In this document: positions 30,876 through 36,127 of the stretch, one piece after another
How positions within the stretch are numbered: the stretch's first letter is position 1
Layout of the letters: every line of letters begins with the position of its first letter
IMG/VR virus record: IMGVR_UViG_3300033144_001801
Coordinates: 1 to 38,631 of that record
Reading direction: 5' to 3' (one strand)
Length of the DNA: 38,631 nucleotides
Source: a virus
Made by a program: the position numbers and the translations under genes
Notes under the pieces: generated by a model
The model's input: only the letters and a program-made list of their open reading frames with translations
Database searches by the model: none
Told to the model about the DNA's origin: nothing

Positions 30876-31429
30876 GAATACAAAACGGGCAAAGTGAGCA
30901 GATAGAACTATTGCTTACCGATTACGACAACACGCCTATTTCGGGTGCTACTATTAATGTCAAGATCAGAAGAATATCTGATGATTATTTTTATGATTGG
31001 GATGATAGCACTTTCAAGAACTCAGGTTGGACTACTATCGCGCAAGCTATGACTGAAGTGGACTCTACTAATGATATTGGTAAATACAAAATGACGTTTG
31101 ATACTTCGGGATTTGATGACGATACTTACGAGGTCAGAGCGGATTATAACTCAGGCGGAGTAGAGAAGCATTTTATAGGTGAATTAAAGGTTGGCGATTA
31201 TATAGACAATATTTTATCTAAAGACAATATCAGACGCACATTTTATATATCTTCTACCGGAGTTCCGGCCAGAAATGTAGGTGTGGGAAAATACGACAAA
31301 GAGTTGGTTGAAATAAAAGCAGAGGCAGACGCAGATTGGTCAGCGCCGATAAAATCATTTTATTTGTATTACTGGTATGATAATGATACTGATGACAATC
31401 CAAAAAGAATTAGTCCAGAGGCGTCATGA
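30863..31429 (+). CDS. fibre or baseplate-associated protein (188 aa)
   Basis: METIRIQNGQSEQIELLLTD YDNTPISGATINVKIRR is a BppU-N-like start with the Ig-like beta pattern (GKYKMTFDTSGFDDDTYEVR). A C-terminal part (ISSTGVPARNVGVGKYDKEL) may connect to fibres. Proteins of this type link upper baseplate parts to receptor-binding fibres. The next start overlaps its stop by four bases (ATGA). Confidence 0.6.
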   Translation: METIRIQNGQSEQIELLLTDYDNTPISGATINVKIRRISDDYFYDWDDSTFKNSGWTTIAQAMTEVDSTNDIGKYKMTFDTSGFDDDTYEVRADYNSGGVEKHFIGELKVGDYIDNILSKDNIRRTFYISSTGVPARNVGVGKYDKELVEIKAEADADWSAPIKSFYLYYWYDNDTDDNPKRISPEAS

Positions 31430-31641
31430 ATAGCATAAGCATGGTAAGCGATGGTTATTTGAGTCTAGAAGTTCCTTGTGTGAGTGTGTATAGGAATTAT
31501 AATTTTATCAATTTTGAGATTAATAACAAAAACAATATAAGCGTTAATGAAGTATTGGATATGTCAGTTAAGAATAATAAAATATCTATACCTGATAATA
31601 TGGAAATGGAAATAGAAGATAAAAAGGAGATTTCATTATGA
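31426..31641 (+). CDS. small hypothetical protein (71 aa)
   Basis: MNSISMVSDGYLSLEVPCVS begins at ATG 31426, overlapping the previous stop. It is rich in Asn, Ile and Met, mostly beta, with an acidic end. It is flanked by BppU-like proteins and shares their operon. No family recognised. The next start lies three bases inside its stop. Confidence 0.5.
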   Translation: MNSISMVSDGYLSLEVPCVSVYRNYNFINFEINNKNNISVNEVLDMSVKNNKISIPDNMEMEIEDKKEISL

Positions 31642-31970
31642 AGATATTTAAGTTAAAAACAGGCGACACTCAGCCAATTAGTATTAGTCTAACAGACGCA
31701 GAAACAGGCGATGCAATTGATCTTACAGACGCTACTGCTACATTTACAATGGTATTGGCAGATAATGATAGAACTGTAAAGGTAGATGAAGCAGAAGCTG
31801 AAGTATATGAAGCTACTAATGGCGAAGTGAGATATAATTTTGTTGCGAGTGATGTTGATACAGTTGGCGAATATTATGGATTTTTCGAGATAACATATTC
31901 CGGCGGCAAAAAGCAGACTGTTCCGGCCGATGATAGTTTGAAAATTATTATTGGTGATGATTATGTGTAA
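31638..31970 (+). CDS. BppU-N-like baseplate protein (110 aa)
   Basis: The protein MKIFKLKTGDTQPISISLTD AETGDAIDLTDATATF... has the classic N-terminal pattern of baseplate upper proteins (BppU_N): KxGDxxPxxxxLxDxxGxxxdLtgAt, then GEVRYNFVASDVDTVGEYYG and a C-terminal FEITYSGGKKQTVP. It is just the single domain without a fibre-binding extension. It is the last late gene, followed by a large hairpin and a terminator. Ribosome site AAAAAGGAGATTTCATT. Confidence 0.8.
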   Translation: MKIFKLKTGDTQPISISLTDAETGDAIDLTDATATFTMVLADNDRTVKVDEAEAEVYEATNGEVRYNFVASDVDTVGEYYGFFEITYSGGKKQTVPADDSLKIIIGDDYV

Positions 31971-31973
31971 CGT

Positions 31974-32033
31974 GGTAGGCAAGAAGTTTCGGCACTAAAA
32001 TAAGACCGAAGCGACATTTTCCGCTTGCCTACC
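31974..32033 (+). other. large hairpin after the last late gene
   Basis: GGTAGGCAAG (31974-31983) pairs perfectly with CTTGCCTACC (32024-32033). Inside, GTTTCGG (31986-31992) pairs with CCGAAGC (32006-32012). The stem begins four bases after the stop codon of the BppU-like gene. No T-run follows; the true intrinsic terminator is at 32108. It may protect the 3' end of the late mRNA. Confidence 0.6.
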
Positions 32034-32036
32034 CCA

Positions 32037-32065
32037 TTGACTTCAATTCATTTAAAATATATTAT
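32037..32065 (+). promoter_or_regulatory. promoter P1, TTGACT-17-TATTAT
   Basis: A -35-like TTGACT and a -10-like TATTAT are separated by 17 bases. The sequence after the -10, GTAAATGTAGTT, is shared in part with P2 (GTAAATGTAATT) and P3 (GTAAACAACGG). The predicted start, about 32072, coincides with the first base of a hairpin GTAGTT/AACTAC. Confidence 0.6.
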
Positions 32066-32071
32066 GTAAAT

Positions 32072-32145
32072 GTAGTTCTCCCCTAACTACTTCAATCCTC
32101 CCCACATAACTAAAAAAGCTCCGTTCTATCGGGGTTTTTTTAGTT
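32072..32145 (+). ncRNA. candidate small RNA 1 (about 75 bases, P1 to terminator)
   Basis: From the predicted P1 start the transcript opens with a hairpin (GTAGTT 32072-32077 with AACTAC 32085-32090), has a pyrimidine-rich single-stranded linker (TTCAATCCTCCCCACAT), and ends at a strong intrinsic terminator. There is no reading frame in it. The linker and hairpin loop contain CTCCCC, the complement of ribosome-binding GGGGAG. Confidence 0.5.
32108..32145 (+). terminator. bidirectional intrinsic terminator
   Basis: AACTAAAAAAGCTCCG and CGGGGTTTTTTTAGTT form a long hairpin with loop TTCTAT. There is a T-run on the + side and, on the other strand, a T-run from the A-run on the left arm, so it can stop transcription in both directions. 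It follows the late operon and separates it from the control region. Confidence 0.85.
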
Positions 32146-32153
32146 GTGGATAA
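32145..32153 (-). promoter_or_regulatory. perfect DnaA box (TTATCCACA on minus strand)
   Basis: The + strand reads TGTGGATAA, the exact complement of the DnaA-binding consensus TTATCCACA. A second perfect box in the opposite orientation lies at 32445-32453. Two perfect 9-mers in a 300-base noncoding region next to a replication initiator gene suggest host DnaA takes part in phage replication or its control. Confidence 0.65.
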
Positions 32154-32159
32154 GTGGGG

Positions 32160-32188
32160 TTGACAAACAAAAATGCTTTATTTATGAT
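32160..32188 (+). promoter_or_regulatory. promoter P2, TTGACA-17-TATGAT
   Basis: TTGACA (32160-32165), 17-base spacer, TATGAT (32183-32188) is a near-consensus sigma70 promoter. The expected start, about 32195, is the first base of an 18-bp RNA helix. Confidence 0.8.
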
Positions 32189-32194
32189 GTAAAT

Positions 32195-32297
32195 GTAATT
32201 ACGGTTGTGAGGCATATTTTTAATAAAATGAACACTTTTGCAAAAATGTTCGCCCCGAAGCCTTAATGCCTCAACCGTATTACCTTCGGGGCTTTTT
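32195..32297 (+). ncRNA. candidate switch RNA 2 (P2 transcript, crossing helices and terminator)
   Basis: Helix A pairs 32195-32215 with 32266-32283 as 18 base pairs with a single-T bulge and a GT bulge. Helix B pairs GCCCCGAAG (32252-32260) with CTTCGGGGC (32284-32292), followed by TTTTT: an intrinsic terminator. The 3' arm of A lies entirely in the loop of B and abuts B's 3' arm with no gap, so A and B cross and can hardly coexist. Hairpin GAACA/TGTTC (32230-32251) fills the gap. The unit looks like a small RNA or an attenuator for the small membrane protein gene at 32315. Confidence 0.65.
32284..32297 (+). terminator. terminator arm and T-run of unit 2
   Basis: CTTCGGGGC followed by TTTTT is the downstream arm and U-tract of helix B, whose other arm is GCCCCGAAG at 32252-32260. 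Read-through would express the small membrane protein directly downstream. Confidence 0.6.
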
Positions 32298-32314
32298 ATT
32301 AAGAAAGGATAAAA

Positions 32315-32407
32315 ATGACAGGAGTAGAAACAATTGCATTTTACATTTTAGGTAGTGCAACAGCGATACTTGCTATCGCAGTATTGATTGATGTAAGAAC
32401 TAGATAA
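32315..32407 (+). CDS. small single-span membrane protein (30 aa)
   Basis: ATG 32315 follows AAGAAAGGATAAA and encodes MTGVETIAFYILGSATAILA plus IAVLIDVRTR: one hydrophobic membrane span with a short charged C-terminal end. It is the only reading frame between the two DnaA boxes and lies downstream of the unit-2 terminator, so its expression would depend on read-through or anti-termination. Peptides of this size are often phage regulators of membrane or replication functions, or toxins; no evidence chooses among them. Confidence 0.5.
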   Translation: MTGVETIAFYILGSATAILAIAVLIDVRTR

Positions 32408-32414
32408 TTTTGCA

Positions 32415-32438
32415 GAGTCTCTCGTATTTGAGAGGCTC
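32415..32438 (+). other. 9-bp hairpin after the small membrane gene
   Basis: GAGTCTCTC (32415-32423) pairs with GAGAGGCTC (32430-32438), one G-U pair, loop GTATTT, eight bases after the stop codon. No T-run follows; the DnaA box and promoter P3 come next. Confidence 0.5.
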
Positions 32439-32444
32439 ACAAAG

Positions 32445-32453
32445 TTATCCACA
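32445..32453 (+). promoter_or_regulatory. perfect DnaA box TTATCCACA
   Basis: Exact match to the DnaA consensus, 11 bases before the -35 of promoter P3 and about 300 bases from the oppositely oriented box at 32145. Binding here could both help open the origin and control the replication gene's promoter. Confidence 0.65.
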
Positions 32454-32463
32454 GATTTGGTGG

Positions 32464-32492
32464 TTGACAACTTAAAAAGATAGATAGATAAT
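32464..32492 (+). promoter_or_regulatory. promoter P3, TTGACA-17-GATAAT
   Basis: TTGACA (32464-32469), 17-base spacer, GATAAT (32487-32492), then GTAAAC. The expected start, about 32499, falls on the first bases of a perfect 12-bp helix arm. It drives the replication gene at 32597. Confidence 0.8.
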
Positions 32493-32497
32493 GTAAA

Positions 32498-32581
32498 CAA
32501 CGGACGGGTTTTTTATATAAAATATACAATTTGAGCTTAAATTAAACCCCATATCGACCCGTCCGTTGATGTGGGGTTTTT
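32498..32581 (+). ncRNA. candidate switch RNA 3 (leader of the replication gene)
   Basis: Helix A is a perfect 12-bp pair, CAACGGACGGGT (32498-32509) with ACCCGTCCGTTG (32557-32568). Helix B pairs 32544-32554 with 32569-32579 (AAACCCCA/TGGGGTTT core), followed by a T-run, forming a terminator. As in unit 2, the 3' arm of A lies in the loop of B and abuts its 3' arm with no gap. If B forms, transcription ends before the replication gene; if A forms first, B is hindered. Confidence 0.65.
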
Positions 32582-32596
32582 GTAAGAGAGGCAAAA

Positions 32597-33337
32597 GTGG
32601 CTAATCCCCAAACAGAAAATGGGCATTTGGATCTAGCAAATGAAATAGTCGAGGTTATGGCAAAAACGCAATTGTCCGGTTATGAGTCAAGAATATTGTG
32701 GGTAGTTTGGAGACGGACTTATTGTTGGCACAAAAAAGAAGAAGTAATAAAATTCAAGCATTTCAGGGAAGCAACAGGAATAGTTGATTCGCATCTGAGC
32801 AGAACCATTAAAAAGTTGGTTGAAAGAAAGATACTTACCAAAAATGGTAACAAGTATTCTTTCCAAAAAGATTACCAAAAATGGCAACTAGAGTTACCAA
32901 AAATGGTAAGTCGAGTTACCAAAAATGGTAACAACACTTACCAAAAAAGGTCTTCTGTAGCCTCGACTAAAGAAACTATTAAAAGAAACTTATTAAAAGA
33001 AACTATTAAAAGAAAGGGAACTAAAGTTCCCCGGGAGTATGGGAATAAAGATATAAACAAATTATTCAAATGTTTTACTTCTAAGGGAATAAGTTTAACT
33101 AAACAAAAACTTAATAGATATGCTGGACAACGCTTGATTAAAAAGTATGGATTAGAGAAGTGTGTGTCGGCGATTGAATATGCTTTGTCGATTCAAGGTG
33201 AGCAATACGCACCGCAGATACTCAACTTACTAGATTTAGAAGAAAAAATGTCTAAACTAATTATTTATAAAAAGAGAGGTGAAAATGGGAGAAATACAAT
33301 CGAAGTCGAAGGAAAGCGAATATCAAATAGTTTTTAA
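32597..33337 (+). CDS. replication initiator, phage-lambda-O-like with winged-helix N-terminus
   Basis: The N-terminal 90 residues match the phage O replication-protein family: ENGHLDLANEIVEVMAKTQL SGYESRILWVVWRRTYCWHKKEEVIKFKHFREATGIVDSHLSRTIKKLV (a winged helix-turn-helix that binds origin repeats). The following linker (residues about 80-140) is encoded by DNA packed with iterons, and the C-terminus (about 150-220, KGISLTKQKLNRYAGQRLIK) is a helical domain that may recruit the host helicase or loader. No phage helicase is seen, so it relies on the host's. The start is GTG 32597 after AAGAGAGGCAAAA. The terminator of unit 3 ends 15 bases upstream. Confidence 0.82.
   Translation: MANPQTENGHLDLANEIVEVMAKTQLSGYESRILWVVWRRTYCWHKKEEVIKFKHFREATGIVDSHLSRTIKKLVERKILTKNGNKYSFQKDYQKWQLELPKMVSRVTKNGNNTYQKRSSVASTKETIKRNLLKETIKRKGTKVPREYGNKDINKLFKCFTSKGISLTKQKLNRYAGQRLIKKYGLEKCVSAIEYALSIQGEQYAPQILNLLDLEEKMSKLIIYKKRGENGRNTIEVEGKRISNSF
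32835..32953 (+). repeat. origin iterons: five palindromic copies of TTACCAAAAATGGTAA
   Basis: Copies start at 32835, 32872, 32894, 32916 and 32938; the last four are spaced exactly 22 bases apart, about two helical turns. The unit is TTACCA-AAAA-TGGTAA, an inverted repeat; copies 2 and 5 carry changes. Because 22 is not a multiple of three, the copies are read in different frames and give different peptides (TKNGN, QKWQ, PKMVS, TKNGN, QKRS), so conservation is at the DNA level. Placement inside the initiator gene follows lambda O and its origin. Confidence 0.88.
32964..33017 (+). repeat. A+T-rich direct repeats, probable DNA-unwinding element
   Basis: Three tandem copies of ATTAAAAGAAA(CT) follow the iterons by about 20 bases inside the same gene, giving a purine-rich, A+T-rich stretch. 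This is the position and composition of the unwinding element beside the iterons in lambda-type origins. Confidence 0.7.
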
Positions 33338-33701
33338 TGATGGTTCGAGGTTTGTCGTATCAGAAACTTTTGCTCACCAGATTGATGATGTTTGGACAAA
33401 CGATCGAGATGGGCTGATAATTATTGGCGGTGGCAAAAAAAGAGCGAAGGATATAAAATCTATTGATCCTTACAAAGATGATGGCTTCCAAAAACAATCA
33501 GAAGCCACAATGCAACGACTAGAGGCGATGGCCGAGAACTCAAAAAGCACAACTCCACTAGGTCAGAAAAGAAAAGAGATAGCAATTCAAAAAATGAGAG
33601 AAAATTTTGAACGATTAAAAAAAGGTGAAAAATGGCAATTCCACGACATAGACGGAAACCCTTGCACCCAAGAAGAAGCAAAATCAAGCATTATTCATTA
33701 A
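33285..33701 (+). CDS. hypothetical protein (138 aa)
   Basis: ATG 33285 follows AAGAGAGGTGAAA and lies inside the end of the replication gene; a GTG at 33279 is the alternative. Residues 10-50 form a small beta domain (YQIVFNDGSRFVVSETFAHQ), and the rest is a charged helix (EATMQRLEAMAENSKSTTPL...). Its place after the initiator is where helicase-loader genes lie in lambda-like phages, but no ATPase motif is seen, so that role is not supported. It ends SIIH before a good ribosome site. Confidence 0.6.
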   Translation: MGEIQSKSKESEYQIVFNDGSRFVVSETFAHQIDDVWTNDRDGLIIIGGGKKRAKDIKSIDPYKDDGFQKQSEATMQRLEAMAENSKSTTPLGQKRKEIAIQKMRENFERLKKGEKWQFHDIDGNPCTQEEAKSSIIH

Positions 33702-33714
33702 TCAAGGAGAAAAA

Positions 33715-33912
33715 ATGAAACTTATTGATTGGGCGAACAAAAAAAAGGCTGAGAGAATGTGTCCGAAATGCAATGTTAGAGATATCTTCATCAGAGGTGG
33801 GATGAAAAGATACAAATGTCAGAATTGTGGTTATTATTTTGATAATCCGGAATGGGAGAAAGAGGACAATAAATTTAACAAAAAAAAGGTGATAATTAAG
33901 GAGGCAGAATGA
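33715..33912 (+). CDS. zinc-ribbon protein (65 aa)
   Basis: MKLIDWANKKKAERMCPKCN has CPKC at 16-19 and CQNCG at 37-41, giving a four-cysteine zinc ribbon like the N-terminus of InsA-type transposases and some transcription factors, with a basic tail. A small DNA- or RNA-binding regulator is likely. ATG 33715 follows ATCAAGGAGAAAAA and its stop overlaps the next ATG by four bases. Confidence 0.75.
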   Translation: MKLIDWANKKKAERMCPKCNVRDIFIRGGMKRYKCQNCGYYFDNPEWEKEDNKFNKKKVIIKEAE

Positions 33913-34094
33913 TAGATTTTGCATTATTAAACAGGGAGCAGAGAGAGATCATCGTCAATGATTGGGTTAAAAGTGGGGCATACAGGCAGAAAAAAGATAA
34001 ATTCAAAAAGATATTAAGCAATTTATTGACTTGCAGACTAAGTAATGAGGAGTTAGACAGATATATGGAATTATTAGTTGAAATAAAGTGTTGA
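33909..34094 (+). CDS. small hypothetical protein (61 aa)
   Basis: MIDFALLNREQREIIVNDWV is a small helical protein (61 residues) ending LLVEIKC. It overlaps the previous stop (ATGA) and follows AAGGAGGCAGA, a strong site. Its stop TGA lies inside the -35 hexamer of promoter P4. No family recognised. Confidence 0.55.
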   Translation: MIDFALLNREQREIIVNDWVKSGAYRQKKDKFKKILSNLLTCRLSNEELDRYMELLVEIKC

Positions 34095-34118
34095 CAAATG
34101 TTTCAGATAGTATATAAT
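34091..34118 (+). promoter_or_regulatory. promoter P4, TTGACA-16-TATAAT
   Basis: Both hexamers match consensus exactly, with a 16-base spacer (34091-34096 and 34113-34118). It would transcribe the regulator gene at 34208 and the recombination genes after it. The leader from about 34125 to 34207 is untranslated and partly folded. Confidence 0.88.
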
Positions 34119-34125
34119 TGTATTA

Positions 34126-34198
34126 ACATTATAAAATTAATGTATAAAGCTGAGTAGGGCTAGTGGGTGAGGTTGGATTAGTCTGATTTCACCCCAAC
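34126..34198 (+). other. structured leader of P4 transcript
   Basis: The transcript would begin at a hairpin, ACATTA/TAATGT (34126-34143). Further on GGGTGA (34165-34170) can pair with TCACCC (34189-34194) and GTTGG (34172-34176) with CCAAC (34194-34198), in crossing order like units 2 and 3 but with short helices. No T-run follows. Confidence 0.35.
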
Positions 34199-34207
34199 TA
34201 CAATATT

Positions 34208-34384
34208 ATGAAAATACAAAACGAAAAATATTATACGATTAAACAAGTTGTCGATATTACTGGTTACAGTCGGCAATGGTTGGATAAACTGAGAAAGCGC
34301 GGTGATTTTGAATACAAGCAAAATCGTCCCGGTGGGTTTATAAAGATTAAGGGATCGGAAATTAAAAAAATAGGCATTAAGTAG
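34208..34384 (+). CDS. small helix-turn-helix protein (58 aa), excisionase/MerR-like
   Basis: YYTIKQVVDITGYSRQWLDK then LRKRGDFEYKQNRPGGFIKI is the winged HTH pattern of small excisionase/AlpA/MerR-type DNA-binding proteins (helices at about 10-31 and a wing GGFIKIKGSE). It is the first gene after promoter P4, so it may regulate that promoter or the region downstream. No integrase is present for it to work with. ATG 34208 has no clear ribosome site (CTACAATATT). Confidence 0.7.
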   Translation: MKIQNEKYYTIKQVVDITGYSRQWLDKLRKRGDFEYKQNRPGGFIKIKGSEIKKIGIK

Positions 34385-34395
34385 AAAGGGAAATT

Positions 34396-34503
34396 ATGAA
34401 AGATTGGGAAAAGGCGATTTATTATGTGATGGTGTTTCTAAGTGGTGGGATGTATTGGATTATGAAAATAGTAATGAAAAAAGCAATTAATGAAATGAAG
34501 TAG
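34396..34503 (+). CDS. small membrane protein (35 aa)
   Basis: ATG 34396 follows AGAAAGGGAAATT and encodes MKDWEKAIYYVMVFLSGGMY with WIMKIVMKKAINEMK: one membrane span with a basic C-terminal end. Followed by a second small membrane protein gene. Unknown role. Confidence 0.55.
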   Translation: MKDWEKAIYYVMVFLSGGMYWIMKIVMKKAINEMK

Positions 34504-34514
34504 GGAGGTTGGGG

Positions 34515-34682
34515 ATGTTTAGTCAGGAGGAGGTGAGAGCTACATGTAAGTGGTATTCAGACCAACTGGGACGCAGGTCTGAATATATGAGATTAAAGTC
34601 GATTTCGATGTTCTGGCATGGGGTTGTTTCAGGATTGTTGATAGCGGGATTGTTTTTATTATTAATTATTATGTGGGGTTAA
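34515..34682 (+). CDS. small membrane protein (55 aa)
   Basis: ATG 34515 follows TAGGGAGGTTGGGG. The product MFSQEEVRATCKWYSDQLGR is soluble and charged for 30 residues, then has one membrane span (VVSGLLIAGLFLLLIIMWG) at the C-terminal end. Two small membrane proteins in a row between a regulator and recombination genes recall phage superinfection or membrane-attachment proteins; nothing proves it. The TTAA of its end lies before the next start. Confidence 0.55.
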   Translation: MFSQEEVRATCKWYSDQLGRRSEYMRLKSISMFWHGVVSGLLIAGLFLLLIIMWG

Positions 34683-34683
34683 A

Positions 34684-35241
34684 ATGGCAAAGACTTCGAG
34701 GGTTACGAAAATCGAAAAAAGCTACAAGGACAAAAAATCCGGGGAATGGAAAAAGATTGAGATTGAATATGCGAAAGTTGCTGACAGGGTTAAAGAATTT
34801 AGAGAGGAAAATCCTAAGGGGCTGATTGACACTAGCTTTGAGATTATCGGGGACATGATAGCGTTCAAGGCGAAGATATTAAAAAATAAATCTGATAGAT
34901 TTTCTGCTGAAGCTACAGGGCATGCTGTTTCAAAGAACGACAAGAGTGAGAAATTATTTGAGAAGTTGGAAACGTTATCCGTTGGTAGAGCTTTGGCGAT
35001 GTTGGGTTATTTGGCTGGTGGAGAGATCGCTTCTAGCGAGGAGATGGAAGATTACAACGCTTGGCGAGATGACAAAGTGGAAGAGGCAATCGACAAGATG
35101 AACAAGGCAAAAAGTATTAACGGATTGAAAAAAATATTTATTTCATTGGGTTCGATGATGTCGGACAGCAGGATTATTGAAGCTAAAGATAAAAGAAAGG
35201 AGGCTTTAAATGAAAATTCTCAAAGTGGATCAAAGAAGTGA
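34684..35241 (+). CDS. single-strand annealing protein candidate (ERF/Sak-like)
   Basis: The 185-residue protein has a domain of the type found in phage recombinases of the ERF/Sak superfamily: EYAKVADRVKEFREENPKGL, FEIIGDMIAFKAKIL, AEATGHAVSK, LETLSVGRALAMLGYLAGGE IASSEEME (the GRALAxLGY motif), then a helical C-terminus with MMSDSRIIEAKDKRKE. It sits directly before a YqaJ exonuclease, overlapping it by 32 bases, the usual recombinase pair. Assignment is by motif and context; no close match is recalled. ATG 34684 has a weak ribosome site. Confidence 0.7.
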   Translation: MAKTSRVTKIEKSYKDKKSGEWKKIEIEYAKVADRVKEFREENPKGLIDTSFEIIGDMIAFKAKILKNKSDRFSAEATGHAVSKNDKSEKLFEKLETLSVGRALAMLGYLAGGEIASSEEMEDYNAWRDDKVEEAIDKMNKAKSINGLKKIFISLGSMMSDSRIIEAKDKRKEALNENSQSGSKK

Positions 35242-35824
35242 TGAATGGGACGAGTTGAGGAAAGGTAAGATAACTGGTTCTAAATTAAAAGATATTATCA
35301 CATTACGTGGTAGTGGTAAGAAAATCGGATATTATCAATTAATTGCTGATAGGATTGCAGATGACCCCGGCGATGGAGATATGATGGAACGTGGCATTGA
35401 GCTGGAGACAGAGGCAATCAAGTTATTTGAAGACAAATCTGGTTGTAAGGTGGAGCAGGTCGGATTTTGTGTAAGCGATGAGAGTGAAAATATCGCTGTA
35501 TCTCCCGATGGATTGATCAAGATTGATGGAAAATATCGGGAGGCGATAGAGATCAAATGTTTGAATTCGGCGATGCATATAAAATCGTTTATCGAAAACA
35601 AAATCCCAAAGGAACATGAATTTCAGGTTCTACAATATTTTATTGTTATTGAGGATTTGGAGAAGTTGCATTTTGTGATGTATGATCCTCGAATTAAAGC
35701 TAAACCTTATTTGGAGTTTGAGGTTTTGAAAGAAGATGTGCAGGAAAAAGTAGAAAAATATAAAGAATATCAACTAAAAATAATTTCCGAAGTCGAAGAA
35801 ATTACAGAGAGGTTGGCATTTTGA
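35210..35824 (+). CDS. YqaJ-family exonuclease (phage recombinase partner)
   Basis: The 204-residue protein has the lambda-Exo/YqaJ fold: RSDEWDELRKGKITGSKLKD, MERGIELETEAIKLFE, NIAVSPDGLIKIDGKYREAI EIKC (the catalytic SPDG...E-x-K motif around residues 103-120) and EHEFQVLQYFIV. Such 5'-3' exonucleases resect double-stranded ends and hand single strands to the annealing protein encoded just before. ATG 35210 follows AAGGAGGCTTTAA. The end overlaps the next gene's start. Confidence 0.88.
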   Translation: MKILKVDQRSDEWDELRKGKITGSKLKDIITLRGSGKKIGYYQLIADRIADDPGDGDMMERGIELETEAIKLFEDKSGCKVEQVGFCVSDESENIAVSPDGLIKIDGKYREAIEIKCLNSAMHIKSFIENKIPKEHEFQVLQYFIVIEDLEKLHFVMYDPRIKAKPYLEFEVLKEDVQEKVEKYKEYQLKIISEVEEITERLAF

Positions 35825-36126
35825 AAAGAACTGACCAGCAAAACAAAGCCTTGCATTTGTATTTCAGATTATTATCTGAGGAGTTGAATAACGCTGGTTT
35901 GGATATGCGCAAAACTTTGAAGCCTGAGGTTGAGATACCTTGGACGCCAGACAATATAAAAGAGTTTTTATGGCGTCCAGTTCAAAAAGCCCAGTTGAAG
36001 AAAAAAAGCACTACGGAATTAGAAAGCGATGAGATAGATAAGATTTTTGAAACATTAAATCGGCACATGGGTGAAAAGTTTGGTATTCATGTGCCTTTCC
36101 CCAACAGGGAGATATTTGATAACTAA
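35821..36126 (+). CDS. NinB-like recombination-associated protein (101 aa)
   Basis: MKRTDQQNKALHLYFRLLSE starts with the QQNKALH motif, then DMRKTLKPEVEIPWTPDNIK EFLWRPVQKAQ, TTELESDEIDKIFETLNRHM and GEKFGIHVPFPNRE. These are conserved parts of a short protein frequently found right after annealing protein and exonuclease genes in phages, related in its N-terminal motif to lambda NinB. It probably helps recombination or replication. The start is TTG 35821, overlapping the exonuclease stop (TTTTGA). Confidence 0.7.
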   Translation: MKRTDQQNKALHLYFRLLSEELNNAGLDMRKTLKPEVEIPWTPDNIKEFLWRPVQKAQLKKKSTTELESDEIDKIFETLNRHMGEKFGIHVPFPNREIFDN

Positions 36127-36127
36127 C

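Noticed and set aside
32195-32297. Classical H-type pseudoknot with both helices fully formed
   Set aside because: With zero bases between the two 3' arms and only five between B's 5' arm and A's 3' arm, an 18-bp helix cannot be spanned; alternatives are more likely than coexistence.
34208-34384. Evidence of lysogeny (excisionase)
   Set aside because: The HTH protein is excisionase-like in form, but there is no integrase, no repressor with divergent promoter and no attachment-site-like repeat.
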